DNA of 64,000 nt from Corallococcus sp. NCRR (lineage in GTDB: Bacteria > Myxococcota > Myxococcia > Myxococcales > Myxococcaceae): NCBI RefSeq assembly GCF_026965535.1, contig NZ_CP114039.1:682001-746000 (forward strand), written 5' to 3'. The notes beneath the pieces were generated by a model, which saw only the letters and a program-made list of their open reading frames with translations, was not told the DNA's origin and did no database searches. Of this stretch, positions 16,651-25,532 are shown in pieces (the first letter of the stretch is position 1; the number at the start of each line of letters is the position of its first letter). Both the position numbers and the translations under genes were made by a program.

Positions 16651-18567
16651 CTAGCCGCCCAGCTGCGCGCCCACCTGCGCCATCAGCGCCATCACCCGGG
16701 CGCGCGTGGGGGCCTGCAAGTCCGGCCGCACCGCGATGGCCTGGAGCATCTGGAACACGGGCGTGCCCCCCTCCAGGTGCTGGGCCGCGACCGCGAGCAG
16801 CGCGGGCTCCTCGCCGGGCGCCAACCCTCCGGCCACCACCCAGGCGCGCAGGTGCTCCAGCGCGCCCGCGTCGAGCGACCGCGTGTTCAGCGCGTCCAGC
16901 AGCGCCCGCTGCACGCCCCGGTCCTTCTCCGTCTCCAGCGCGTCCAGCAAGAGCCGCGTGGCCAGCTCCTGCGGGGCGGCGCGCAGCGCGTCCGCCGCGG
17001 CGGCCCGCACGTCCGGAGACTCCGCGCGCAGGTGCGGCGGCACCACGTCCATCAGCCGCTCCGCCCGCGTGCCCCCCATCGCGCGCAGCGCGTGCGCCCG
17101 CGCCTCGTCCCCCGAGGCCTGGGCCACCGCGGTCTCCAGCGTCCGCACCGCCGCGCGCGCCTCCGCCGACTGCGGGTCCAGGTGCGACGACCAGACGCCC
17201 AGCGCGTAGGACGTGGCCCGCTCCACCGGGACGTCGTGCTCCGTCCGGGCGCGCTCCAGCAGGCCGTTGATCATCACGCCCGTCTCCGGCTCCGGCTTCG
17301 TCAGGAACCCCGCGCGCTGCACCATCATCACGTACGCGCCCGCGTGCTCCCGGGCCTCCGGCGACTGGAGGAGCGTGCGCAGCGTGGCCTGCGCCTGCGC
17401 GTGCCCCGCGCCCACCAGCAGGTCCAGCATCAGCTCGCGCATCGCGGGCTTCGTGCCCGGCTTCAGGAACAGGCGCGCCAGCTCCTGGCAGCGCTTCGGC
17501 TCCAGCGTCAGCGCCGCGATGGCCCGCCGCGCGAACACGTCCATCTCCGCGATGGCGTCCGGGCCGCTGGCGTCCTCCAGCGTCTCCAGCAGCGCGTCCA
17601 CCGTCATCCCGTCCGCCTGGCCTTGCAGCGCCGCCGTCTCCGGATCCAGCTCGAAGGCAATCTGCGACGGCGTGCGAATCACCAGCTTCTGCTCGTCCGA
17701 CGACGGCAGGGGCTGCACCTCCCGCGACTGGTACGTCAGCCGCAGGCGCAGCCGCTTGGACACGAGCACGCGCCCGTCCGTGCCCAGCGCGTCCAGCACC
17801 TCGTCCTGGCTGATGGCGACGAGGTGCCCTTGCGCGTCGCGGTCGAAGGTCGTGAGCGAGCCCAGCTCCTGCTTCGCCACCGTCGCCGCGCCCGCCGCGC
17901 GCAGGCTCTGGTAGCGCGACCTGCGGCGCGTCAGCCGCGAGGTGTCCCCCGGCTCGAAGGCGAACGTGGACTCCACTTCGCCCGTCTGCGTGGACTCGGT
18001 GGTGGTCCAGGACGCCGCGTCGCGCAGCTCGGAGGGGAACAGCTCCGCCGACAGCGTCTGCGCGAACTGGCGGAACAGCGGAGGCTCCGCCTCGGAGAAG
18101 CGCACCGCCTGGAGCGCGCCGCGCGCATCCAACTCCAGCCACGCGCTGGCGGTGTCCGGCAAGTGGGCCTGCAACGCCGCCGCGTCGGGCAAGAGCGCCT
18201 GTCCGGAGAGGACGGCTTCGTGCCGCGCCAGCCGACGCAGCGTCAGGCGCAGCCGGGTGCCCGTGGCGCGCGTCTCCAGCGCCTGGAGCGTCAGCTCGCC
18301 GTCCAGGTGCAGCACGCCCTCCAGCTCCTGGGCCTTCGCGTCCTGCGACGGCATGGGCAGGGCCACGCGCGTCAGGTCATCCCAGACGAGGTGGAAGGTG
18401 TGCGCCTCGCCCACGCGCCAGCGGAACAGCGGCAGCCGGTGGGCGGACTCGGCGGGCTGCACCGTCGCGGCGGACGGGAACGGCTCGGACAGCCAGAAGG
18501 GCAGCGCCCCCAGGCACACCAGGGCACCCAGGCCAGCCACGCCACGAACGAGGGTCGAGCGACGCAT
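16651..18567 (-). CDS. Exported HEAT-repeat protein with N-terminal beta domain
   Basis: The 638-aa protein begins with a membrane-spanning or signal segment (VRGVAGLGALVCLGALPFWL). A beta-rich N-terminal half (FRWRVGEAHTFHLVWDD, LTLQALETRATGTRLRLTLRRL) follows, then a helical HEAT-like half (DVRAAAADALRAAPQELATRL, repeated Ala-rich helix pairs). An N-sheet followed by an alpha-superhelix recalls the vitellogenin/MTP lipid-transfer N-terminal module, but that link is only architectural. GGAG precedes the ATG. It is the second gene of an operon with the 727-aa secreted protein, 95 bp downstream of it. Confidence 0.6.
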   Translation of the reverse strand: MRRSTLVRGVAGLGALVCLGALPFWLSEPFPSAATVQPAESAHRLPLFRWRVGEAHTFHLVWDDLTRVALPMPSQDAKAQELEGVLHLDGELTLQALETRATGTRLRLTLRRLARHEAVLSGQALLPDAAALQAHLPDTASAWLELDARGALQAVRFSEAEPPLFRQFAQTLSAELFPSELRDAASWTTTESTQTGEVESTFAFEPGDTSRLTRRRSRYQSLRAAGAATVAKQELGSLTTFDRDAQGHLVAISQDEVLDALGTDGRVLVSKRLRLRLTYQSREVQPLPSSDEQKLVIRTPSQIAFELDPETAALQGQADGMTVDALLETLEDASGPDAIAEMDVFARRAIAALTLEPKRCQELARLFLKPGTKPAMRELMLDLLVGAGHAQAQATLRTLLQSPEAREHAGAYVMMVQRAGFLTKPEPETGVMINGLLERARTEHDVPVERATSYALGVWSSHLDPQSAEARAAVRTLETAVAQASGDEARAHALRAMGGTRAERLMDVVPPHLRAESPDVRAAAADALRAAPQELATRLLLDALETEKDRGVQRALLDALNTRSLDAGALEHLRAWVVAGGLAPGEEPALLAVAAQHLEGGTPVFQMLQAIAVRPDLQAPTRARVMALMAQVGAQLGG

Positions 18568-18662
18568 GAAACACTCCGGAAGCAAGAAGTCGAAGGAAGA
18601 GGGAACCGCGCCCCCGGGGCCATGGAAGCCAGCCCCGGGGGTCCTGCGAGAGCGCGCGCGGC

Positions 18663-20846
18663 TCAGTACAGCTGCGCGAGCGGCAGGTAATGCTGGTCGT
18701 TGAAGAGCTGCGCGCTGGTGCCGATGCCCGGCCACGACACGATGGGGAACTCCGCCTTCAGGAAGCCCAGCTCCGCGAACAGGGAGAGCCGGCCATCCAG
18801 CGAGCGCAGCGTGAAGTTCAGACTGGTGCCCAGCCCCAGGAACAGCGTGTTGGGGTTCGTCGGGTGCGTGGGCGAGCTCAGCGCGACGCCGATGCGGCCC
18901 TGGAGCGGCAGCTCGAAGCGCAGGATGGTCAGCGTGCCGCGGACGCCAATCTGGAGGCCCGGGATGCCGATGGCCAGCGACACGAAGCCGTTGGCGGACG
19001 CGTAGGGCCCGATGTTGCCCAGCAGGTCCAGCGTGATGAGGTTGCGCGTGCAGTCACGGCCCAGGGCGCCGCCCATCGACGCGACGATGCCCACCTCCAC
19101 GGACAGGCCGCCGCTCACCGTCACGGGGATGAACCACACCATGAAGGTGGCGCTGCCCTTGGCCGCGTCCTTGTCCACGAAGGGCTTGCGCTCCACGAAG
19201 GTGAAGCGCGCCGGGTAGGACTGGTCGAACGTGAAGACGGGGTTGCCCAGCACGCGCGCGCTCAGCTCCACCCGGATGGCCGAGGGCTGCGTGGACGCGC
19301 GGCCCTTCAGGTAGGCGACCTCCGTGCGCGTCGGGCTGAACACGTTCGCGTAGAGCCCCAGCTCGCTGAAGATGGCGGCGTTGGTGTCGCACCAGTTGCC
19401 GGTGAACGCGGAGCCGGGCGTGGACAGCTCCCAGCCCGCGCGCAGCGAATAGCCACCGCCGAAGTTGTTGTCACCCGAGTAGCCGCCCGCGGAGAAGTCC
19501 TGCCCCTGGCGCTTGGTCATGGTGACCGGGTTCGTGGGCGGCTGCTGGTTCGCCGCCTGCTGCGCCAGGTACTCCGCCAGGAGGCGGGTGTACGCGGCCA
19601 CCAGCGTCGGGTTGAGCGTGTAGTCCTTCTGGTCCAGGCCCTTGATCTTCAGCCGGTCCGCGTTGCGGATGAAGCTCTCCGCGCCGAAGTCGTTGCCGGT
19701 GACGGTGAGGCACTGGCGCAGGTCCGCCTCGCGGCGGGGCACCATGACCGCGTCCACCATCGCCTTGTAGCGGCGGGGGCTCCAGTCACACGCCGTCGTC
19801 TTGTCCGTGACGAGGCAGCCCTCGGCGTCCGCCTTCTCCAGCGACGCCTCCAGGGCCTTGTCCAGGCCGTACAACTGCTCGGCGGTCTTCTCGTCCAGAT
19901 CCACCGTGCTGAAGTCGCGGCTGCGCAGCATCTCCGACTCGCGCTGCCAGCTGGCGTAGGCGGCGTTGCGCCGGTCCAGCAGGGCGGAGAAGGCCTCCTG
20001 GCGCTGCTGCGAGTCGTTGAGCACGTCGTCCGCGACCTTGCTCAGCGACTTGCTCATGACCTGGTGCCACGCGTCCGAGGGCAGCACCGCCTGACGGGCC
20101 TCGGCGTTGTTCGCCTTCCGGGCCGCCTCGGAGGTGAACTCGTAGGCCTTGGTGTTCTTGGGGTACGGCCCCGGCACGAAGCGGAAGTACGCGTTCTTCT
20201 CCACGCGCGTCTTGCCGTCCCAGATGGGCGCCTGCTTCACCCCGTCCTTGCTGAACAGCGTGCGCTCCGCGATGCCCCTGGAGCCGTAGGCCGCGTTGAA
20301 CTGCGCGCGGAAGTCGTCGCCGAACCGGCCCGCGTCCTGCTCGAAGCGGCTGTAGTCGTAGTGCTTCTCGTGCACGAACTCCTGGCACGAGCGCTCCAGC
20401 ACGCCGTTGGCGTCCCACTCGCCGCGCTGCTTGTTGTACGCCGCCTCCACCTTGGTGAGGTTCTTGTAGTCCTTGCGCGCCAGCACCTGGCCGCGCTGCA
20501 CCTGGCCCACGATGGACTCGTCCGAACCGGAGAAGAGCGTGTCGAGGACGGCGTTGGGCTGCACCGCCACCGTCTCCACGCCGCCGCCCATGGTGTCGGG
20601 CAGCAGCGCGGTGCGCTTGGACGCGGACGTGTAGCGGGCCTTCCACTCGGACTCCATCAGGCCCTGGCAGAAGGCGTCGTTCTCCTGGCCGCACGCGGAC
20701 GCGCGGTAGTCCACGTTGGAGCACTCGGTCAGCGTGGGCTGGGGGCAGGTGGCCGCCAGCGCCTGGGGCGCCGCCAGCGACAGGGTGGACAGCATGGCCC
20801 AGCGCACGGGGCGCGGCAGCCGGACGGGGGTTCTGCGCAAGCTCAT
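18663..20846 (-). CDS. Large secreted or envelope protein, function unknown
   Basis: The start at MSLRRTP gives a clear signal peptide (VRWAMLSTLSLAAPQALA, cleavage before TCPQP); GAGG lies 6 nt upstream. The 727-aa protein has a Cys-containing N-terminus (TCPQPTLTECSNVDYRASAC), a long helical middle rich in charged residues (about 150-450), and a beta-rich C-terminal 280 residues (GLQIGVRGTLTILRFELPLQGRIG, FTLRSLDGRLSLFAELGFLK). The beta part could be a surface or outer-membrane barrel. The family was not recognised. It is the first gene of the operon with the HEAT protein, suggesting a secreted pair acting together. Confidence 0.6.
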   Translation of the reverse strand: MSLRRTPVRLPRPVRWAMLSTLSLAAPQALAATCPQPTLTECSNVDYRASACGQENDAFCQGLMESEWKARYTSASKRTALLPDTMGGGVETVAVQPNAVLDTLFSGSDESIVGQVQRGQVLARKDYKNLTKVEAAYNKQRGEWDANGVLERSCQEFVHEKHYDYSRFEQDAGRFGDDFRAQFNAAYGSRGIAERTLFSKDGVKQAPIWDGKTRVEKNAYFRFVPGPYPKNTKAYEFTSEAARKANNAEARQAVLPSDAWHQVMSKSLSKVADDVLNDSQQRQEAFSALLDRRNAAYASWQRESEMLRSRDFSTVDLDEKTAEQLYGLDKALEASLEKADAEGCLVTDKTTACDWSPRRYKAMVDAVMVPRREADLRQCLTVTGNDFGAESFIRNADRLKIKGLDQKDYTLNPTLVAAYTRLLAEYLAQQAANQQPPTNPVTMTKRQGQDFSAGGYSGDNNFGGGYSLRAGWELSTPGSAFTGNWCDTNAAIFSELGLYANVFSPTRTEVAYLKGRASTQPSAIRVELSARVLGNPVFTFDQSYPARFTFVERKPFVDKDAAKGSATFMVWFIPVTVSGGLSVEVGIVASMGGALGRDCTRNLITLDLLGNIGPYASANGFVSLAIGIPGLQIGVRGTLTILRFELPLQGRIGVALSSPTHPTNPNTLFLGLGTSLNFTLRSLDGRLSLFAELGFLKAEFPIVSWPGIGTSAQLFNDQHYLPLAQLY

Positions 20847-21213
20847 GGACAGCCTCATCGGGGTGCGCACGGGCCAGCACGGCCCGGACACCGCGGCCCA
20901 TGAGCACGAGGCGTGCCGGGGCTTTTTCCCCCGCGCCCCAGAGGGAGCGGCTCGAGCCGTGAGGACGCGCAGGCCACAATGGACAGGGACCGCCGTTGTC
21001 CGCGGAGCAACGACAGACATCCCAGGCCCCTGGCCCGATACACGTTCGACACACCCGCGCGGGCCGCGGCCGGGGCCACCCCCGGCGGGGCCCCCCGTCC
21101 CCCTGCCGGGCGGCCGGACGGACCACCCGGGCTGATGGGGGCCATGCCCAGGGGTGAATCCCGGCTGCTTTCGCCCTTCCGGCCCTCCCGGATTTGTGGT
21201 GTGAACCGCCCCC
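20847..21213. other. 367-bp divergent intergenic region, no gene seen
   Basis: This lies between the start of the secreted-protein operon (minus) and icd (plus). It must hold both promoters. Only GC-rich short dyads (for example GCACGAGGCGTGC near 20920) are visible; no confident promoter, riboswitch or small ORF was found. Confidence 0.5.
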
Positions 21214-22221
21214 ATGGCGAACACGCGCACTGTGACGGTCATCAACGGCGACGGCATCGGTCCCGAGGTTTCGGCGGCCACCATTCGCGTCCTGGAAGCC
21301 CTCAAGGTCCCCCTGGATTTCGAGTTCAAGGACGCGGGCACGGAGGTGGTGGCCAAGTTCGGCACCAACCTGCCCCACGAGACGGTGGAGGCGGTGCTGC
21401 GCAGCGGCGTGGCGCTCAAGGGCCCCACCGGCACCGTCGTGGGCGGCGGTCTGCCCTCCGCGAACGTGGGCCTGCGCAAGCGGCTGGACCTGTACTCGTC
21501 CCTGCGCCCGGTGAAGAGCGTCCCCAACGTCAAGACGCGCTACGAGAACGTCGACCTGGTGGTCGTGCGTGAGAACACCGAGGACCTCTACGCGGGCCTG
21601 GAGCACATCGTGGTGCCGGGCGTCGTGGAGGCCATCAAGGTCATCACGGAGAAGGCGTCCACGCGCATCGCGCGCTTCGCCTTCGAGTACGCCAAGAAGA
21701 ACGGCCGCAAGAAGGTGTCCGCCATCCACAAGGCGAACATCATGAAGCTGTCGGACGGCCTCTTCCTGGACTGCTGCCGCAAGGTCAGCCGCGAGTTCCC
21801 GGAGGTCGCCTACGACGAGGTCATCGTCGACAACCTCTGCATGCAACTGGTGAAGGACCCGACCCGCTTCGACGTGATGGTGCTGGAGAACCTCTACGGC
21901 GACATCGTCAGCGACTTGTGCGCGGGCCTGGTGGGCGGCCTGGGCATGGTGCCGGGCGCCAACATCGGCGAGCGCACCGCCGTCTTCGAGGCCGTGCACG
22001 GCACCGCCCCGGACATCGCGGGCAAGGGCATCGCGAACCCCACCGCGCTGATGATGTCCGCGGTGATGATGCTGGAGTGGCTGGACCTGCGTGAGGCGTC
22101 CCAGCGCATGGCCAACGCCATCCAGAAGGTCTACGGCGGCGAGTCCAAGGTGCGCACCGGCGACCTGGGCGGCAGCGCCACCACGCGCGAGTTCACCGAC
22201 GCCATCATCGCCGCGCTGTAG
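21214..22221 (+). CDS. icd: NAD-dependent isocitrate dehydrogenase
   Basis: The 335-aa beta-decarboxylating dehydrogenase has [10 protein letters not shown] at the N-terminus, the substrate loop [32 protein letters not shown], the [12 protein letters not shown]ys helix, and [17 protein letters not shown] at the cofactor site. SLRP and [13 protein letters not shown] mark isocitrate rather than isopropylmalate specificity. The Asp in [10 protein letters not shown], in place of the Lys-Tyr pair of NADP enzymes, indicates NAD use. It catalyses isocitrate to 2-oxoglutarate in the TCA cycle. It is monocistronic, followed by a strong hairpin. Confidence 0.88.
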   Translation: MANTRTVTVINGDGIGPEVSAATIRVLEALKVPLDFEFKDAGTEVVAKFGTNLPHETVEAVLRSGVALKGPTGTVVGGGLPSANVGLRKRLDLYSSLRPVKSVPNVKTRYENVDLVVVRENTEDLYAGLEHIVVPGVVEAIKVITEKASTRIARFAFEYAKKNGRKKVSAIHKANIMKLSDGLFLDCCRKVSREFPEVAYDEVIVDNLCMQLVKDPTRFDVMVLENLYGDIVSDLCAGLVGGLGMVPGANIGERTAVFEAVHGTAPDIAGKGIANPTALMMSAVMMLEWLDLREASQRMANAIQKVYGGESKVRTGDLGGSATTREFTDAIIAAL

Positions 22222-22244
22222 TCCGCTTCACCGCTTCAAAAGCC

Positions 22245-22277
22245 AAGGGGGCGGGAGGATTCCTCCTCCGCCCCCTT
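22245..22277. terminator. Bidirectional rho-independent-type hairpin
   Basis: AAGGGGGCGG...CCGCCCCCTT forms a 12-bp stem with one bulge and a TTCC loop between the convergent icd and SUI1 genes. T-rich tracts are short on both sides. It probably ends both transcripts. Confidence 0.75.
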
Positions 22278-22286
22278 CGTGCTTCT

Positions 22287-22664
22287 TCAGCCGACGGTGA
22301 CCTTGCGCACGCCCCGCGCTTCCAGGAGCGCTGGGAGCCGTTCGCGCTGGTCGCCCTGCAACACCAGCGCGTCCTCCTCCACCACGCCCCCGCAGCCCAG
22401 GCCGTTCTTGAGCGCCTTGAGCCAGGTGTCCAGCTGGGCGGCGGGCAGCCCCAGTTGCTCCACCACCGTCACCTCCTTGCCGCCCCGGCCCTTGCGCTCC
22501 ATGCGCACCACGGCGCGCGCGGGGCCCTTGGGCTCGGGCTTCTCGCGAGGCGCGGGCGGAGGCGGCCCCACGGGCAGCGCCTCCCGCTGCGCGGACAGGG
22601 CGGCGAAGGGGTTGTTGAAGGGCCCCGGCGGCGGGGCCTCGTCCTTCTTGTCGCGCTTGCCCAT
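22287..22664 (-). CDS. SUI1/YciH-family translation factor (bacterial eIF1 homologue)
   Basis: The 125-aa protein has a Pro-rich N-terminal 55 residues and a C-terminal SUI1 domain: VRMERKGRGGKEVTVVEQLG, LKNGLGCGGVVEED, then LQGDQRERLPALL. YciH-type proteins bind the 30S subunit and proofread initiation. The KGRGGKxVT and LKxxLGCGG blocks are diagnostic. It lies directly upstream (minus strand) of the terminator and 23 bp downstream of the VKOR-DsbA gene, so it may be co-transcribed with that gene. Confidence 0.87.
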   Translation of the reverse strand: MGKRDKKDEAPPPGPFNNPFAALSAQREALPVGPPPPAPREKPEPKGPARAVVRMERKGRGGKEVTVVEQLGLPAAQLDTWLKALKNGLGCGGVVEEDALVLQGDQRERLPALLEARGVRKVTVG

Positions 22665-22687
22665 GGCTTCTTCGCGCTCCTGTTCCC

Positions 22688-24091
22688 TTACGGGTGGGCG
22701 TGGCCCTCGTGGCCGGGGGAGCCGGTGCCCCGCGAGCGCGGCGGCGGCAGGGCGCTGAAGCCGGGGGCGTCCGGGTTTCCGCTCGCCAGCACCAGCGCGT
22801 AGATGAGCGGCGCGGACGGGGGCACCTCACGGCCGTTCACCAGCACCAGCGGCGTGCCCTGGATGTTGAAGCGCATGGCGTACTCGACGTCCTGGCGCAG
22901 CTTCCCGATGGTCTCCGGCGCCGACATGCACCCCTCCAGCTGCGGGCGCGCCACGGAGCCGGAGCTGGCGATCTCCATCACCTTGTCCGTGTCCAGGAAG
23001 GCCTGCGCGGCGAAGAGCTTCTCGCGCAGTGTCCAGAAGTCCTTGGCGCCCTCCAGGCACACCGTGGCGCGGGCCGCGGCGCAGCGCACGCTGAGCGCGT
23101 CCGGACCGCGGTTGGGGATGGCCGGGTTGCACTGGCCATCCAGCGGGAACTGCCGGGCCTCCACGGACAGCATGCCCTGGGGCGCGTGCTGCTTGATGAG
23201 GGCCAGCTCCTCCACCAGCGCCTTGCAGTGGGGGCACTTGCTGTCCGTCCACTCCAGCACCTTCACCGGCGCGTCCGGCGGGCCGAAGAGGGCGCGCGGC
23301 GGATAGGCCGCGAGCTTCGGCGTGGCCGAGCGGTACACCGCGAGCGCGTCCGACAGGAACTGGCGCTGCTGCGGATCCAGGCTGGCGATGAACTCCGGCA
23401 GCGTGGAGGGCGGCGCGGGCGGGGGCGGAGTGCTGCTGGAGCTGTCCGACGTCTGCGTCTGCGTGGAGGCCACCGGCTTCAGGAAGTCACCGGCCTTCTG
23501 CGCGTGCGGCGTGGCCCGGCCGGGCATCAGCATGGCCACGAAGGCGACGGCGGAGATGCCCATCGTCCACATGAGCGTGTCGCCCCACTCGCCCGCCTGG
23601 GGCATGAGGGGTCCGGGCAGGCCGCGCCAGGCCACGCCCGCGAACGCGAGCACCAGCACGTAGGTGCCCAGGCACGTGGGGCACACCACGCCCACGCTCG
23701 CGCTGACGCTGGCGAAGACGGCGACGGAGATGACGCCCGCGACCGCCAGCAGGCGCAGGCCGCTGGCCGCCGGACGCACCGAGCGGCCCGCCTTCGCCCA
23801 CGCAAGGTACAGCGCGGCGAGCCCCACGGCGGACAGGCCCCACACGAGCCCCAGGCCCGCGATGGGGATGCCCAGGGTGTCGTGCACGGCGCTGGCGAAG
23901 TCCGAGTTCCAGACGGTCTCGCAGTTGACGTGCTCGTTGATGCCGCAGCTGGTGGCGCCACCGGCGCGCAGCGTGAGCAGCTCCATCCATTGATAGACGG
24001 CGAGCGCACTGGTGAGGAGGCCCAGCACCAGCAGCGCGAGTGCGCCACGGGTGGGGACGGGGGCGGCCGGGGTCGGGGCCTTCTTGCTCAT
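22688..24091 (-). CDS. VKOR-DsbA fusion, disulfide-bond formation enzyme
   Basis: The 467-aa protein has an N-terminal vitamin K epoxide reductase-type membrane domain. It carries loop cysteines Cys49 and Cys57 (SCGINEHVNC), active CxxC Cys137/Cys140 (VVCPTC) and four or more hydrophobic helices. A Ser/Pro-rich linker (about 208-232) and a DsbA-like thioredoxin domain with Cys286-PHC follow, then the cis-Pro region NIQGTPLVLVNG. It should oxidise protein thiols in the periplasm and pass electrons to quinone in one polypeptide. The tail is His-rich (PGHEGHAHP). Its start overlaps the upstream cupin stop by 4 nt. Confidence 0.9.
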   Translation of the reverse strand: MSKKAPTPAAPVPTRGALALLVLGLLTSALAVYQWMELLTLRAGGATSCGINEHVNCETVWNSDFASAVHDTLGIPIAGLGLVWGLSAVGLAALYLAWAKAGRSVRPAASGLRLLAVAGVISVAVFASVSASVGVVCPTCLGTYVLVLAFAGVAWRGLPGPLMPQAGEWGDTLMWTMGISAVAFVAMLMPGRATPHAQKAGDFLKPVASTQTQTSDSSSSTPPPPAPPSTLPEFIASLDPQQRQFLSDALAVYRSATPKLAAYPPRALFGPPDAPVKVLEWTDSKCPHCKALVEELALIKQHAPQGMLSVEARQFPLDGQCNPAIPNRGPDALSVRCAAARATVCLEGAKDFWTLREKLFAAQAFLDTDKVMEIASSGSVARPQLEGCMSAPETIGKLRQDVEYAMRFNIQGTPLVLVNGREVPPSAPLIYALVLASGNPDAPGFSALPPPRSRGTGSPGHEGHAHP

Positions 24092-24414
24092 GCGTGCTCC
24101 GGAGGCGGGGTCATCAGGACGAGGAGGCGGGCGTTGTCCGGGCCGTCATTGACGACGCCGTGTTCGGTGCCCGCGGGGGCGAAGAGGGTGGAACCGGGGC
24201 CATGCGCCGCTTCCTCGTCGCCGATGCGGAAGCGGCAGCTCCCCTCCAGCACGAGGTACACCTTGTCGGACGTGGCATGCCGGTGGGGTTTCTGCGCCTG
24301 GCCCGGGGCCAGGCAGTAGACGTCGAGGAAGAAACGACCCGACTGGAAGACGGTGTGCTTCTGGAGCTTCTCCAAGGAGAAGCCCTGGAAGGCCGAAAGC
24401 TGCTTCACATCCAT
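24088..24414 (-). CDS. Small cupin-domain protein
   Basis: The 108-aa single cupin_2 barrel has a metal site pattern PHRHATSDKVYLVLEG, then GSTLFAPAGTEHGVVND. It probably binds a metal and a small ligand; the substrate is unknown. It is translationally coupled (ATGA overlap) to the VKOR-DsbA gene and divergent from ygfZ, with 38 bp between starts. Confidence 0.78.
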   Translation of the reverse strand: MDVKQLSAFQGFSLEKLQKHTVFQSGRFFLDVYCLAPGQAQKPHRHATSDKVYLVLEGSCRFRIGDEEAAHGPGSTLFAPAGTEHGVVNDGPDNARLLVLMTPPPEHA

Positions 24415-24436
24415 CGTGGCATCCGCTCCTGCGCCT

Positions 24437-24444
24437 CTATATAG
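24437..24444. promoter_or_regulatory. Symmetrical -10-like box CTATATAG between cupin gene and ygfZ
   Basis: The only A/T-rich hexamer in the 38-bp divergent gap lies 8 nt before the ygfZ ATG and about 23 nt before the cupin start. As a -10 element for ygfZ it would give a leaderless or near-leaderless mRNA; no good Shine-Dalgarno sequence precedes that ATG. No clear -35 was assigned. Confidence 0.3.
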
Positions 24445-24452
24445 CGACGGGC

Positions 24453-25532
24453 ATGGAACCGCTGACGCTGCATTTTGTTCACGAGCGGGTGGGTGCCCGC
24501 TTCATTCCGGTGGGCGGCCGTGAAGTCGTGGCCGGGTATGGAGACGTGGGCGCGGAGTATGGCGCGGCGCGCGACGCCGTGGCACTGCACGATGCGTCCT
24601 ACCGCGAAATCCTCCGGATAACGGGGGAGGATCGCGCCTCCTTCCTCCACGGCATGGTCACCCAGGAGGTGAAGAACCTCCCGGTGGGCTCGGCCGCCTA
24701 TGCCGCCTTCCTCACGGTGAAGGGCGCCATGGTGGGAGACGCTCGCATCCTCAAGCGGGAGGACGACCTGCTGCTGGACCTGGAGCCCGGCCTGGGCGCC
24801 AAGGTGCGGGAGTTCCTGGACAAATACCTCATCTCCGAGGACGCGGAGCTACACGACGGCACCCCGGAGCTGGCCTGGCTCAAGCTGCTCGGCCCCCGGA
24901 CGGCCCAGGTGCTGGCCGCCGTCCCGGGCGGCCCCTCGGAGCTCCCGGCGCCCCTGTCCAGCCGCAAGGCCACGCTCGCCGGCCAGGAGGTGTGGCTCCT
25001 GGGGACGGCGCTGCCGGGCGGGCTGTCCGGGGTGGACGTGTTGGTGCCGCGCGCGGGGCTGGAGGCGGTGTGGGAGGCGCTGGTCCAGGCGGGCGGGGCG
25101 CACGGGCTGAAGCCGCTCGGGTTCGACGCGCTGGAGCTCGTCCGGGTGGAGGCGGGGGTGCCGCGCTACGGGCAGGACATGGTGGACACCACCATCCCCC
25201 TGGAGGCGAACCTCACCCACGCCATCTCCTACAATAAAGGTTGCTACATCGGGCAGGAGGTCATCGCCCGGGCCACCTTCCGCGGGCAGATGAACCGCAA
25301 GCTGGCGGGGCTGCTGCTGGGTGAGAAGGACGTGGCGCCCGGCACGGAGCTGCGCCGGGGGGAGAAGAAGGTGGGTTGGGTCACGAGCGTGGTGACGTCC
25401 CCGGTGAAGGGCCAGCGGGTGGCGCTGGGCTACGTGCACCGCGATTCGCTGGAGCCGGGCACGGAGCTGACGCTGGGTGGCGAAGGCGCGGGCACCGTCA
25501 CGGTGGCCGCCCTGCCCTTCACGGCCTCGTAG
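24453..25532 (+). CDS. ygfZ: YgfZ/GcvT-family folate-binding Fe-S maintenance protein
   Basis: The 359-aa protein has the GcvT-like aminomethyltransferase fold and the YgfZ signature NKGCYIGQEVIAR with the conserved Cys. YgfZ works with tetrahydrofolate to keep certain [4Fe-4S] enzymes active. The C-terminal barrel contains two APGTEL/EPGTEL repeats. Its last 14 nt overlap the end of the convergent sigma-factor gene. The 3' part is duplicated in the tail of the TSUP gene 8 kb away (see findings). Confidence 0.88.
   Translation: MEPLTLHFVHERVGARFIPVGGREVVAGYGDVGAEYGAARDAVALHDASYREILRITGEDRASFLHGMVTQEVKNLPVGSAAYAAFLTVKGAMVGDARILKREDDLLLDLEPGLGAKVREFLDKYLISEDAELHDGTPELAWLKLLGPRTAQVLAAVPGGPSELPAPLSSRKATLAGQEVWLLGTALPGGLSGVDVLVPRAGLEAVWEALVQAGGAHGLKPLGFDALELVRVEAGVPRYGQDMVDTTIPLEANLTHAISYNKGCYIGQEVIARATFRGQMNRKLAGLLLGEKDVAPGTELRRGEKKVGWVTSVVTSPVKGQRVALGYVHRDSLEPGTELTLGGEGAGTVTVAALPFTAS
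25306..25352 (+). repeat. Copy 1a of a segment shared with the TSUP gene 3' end
   Basis: Forty-three of 47 bases match 33435-33481, including a run of 24 identical bases, in the same reading frame (LLLGEKxxAPGTxL). Confidence 0.85.
25479..25501 (+). repeat. Copy 1b of a segment shared with the TSUP gene 3' end
   Basis: Twenty-two of 23 bases match 33488-33510, same frame (GEGAGxVT). In ygfZ the two segments are about 125 bp apart; in the TSUP gene only 6 bases separate them. Confidence 0.85.

Noticed and set aside
15754..18690. Plus-strand open frame of 978 codons opposite the HEAT gene
   Set aside because: Arg/Ala/Gln-rich translation with no signal or motif; it crosses the end of the DUF2270 gene in another frame.
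18690..20903. Plus-strand 737-codon frame opposite the secreted protein gene
   Set aside because: Val/Ala/Arg/His-rich antisense composition; the minus strand has a clear signal peptide and ribosome-binding site.
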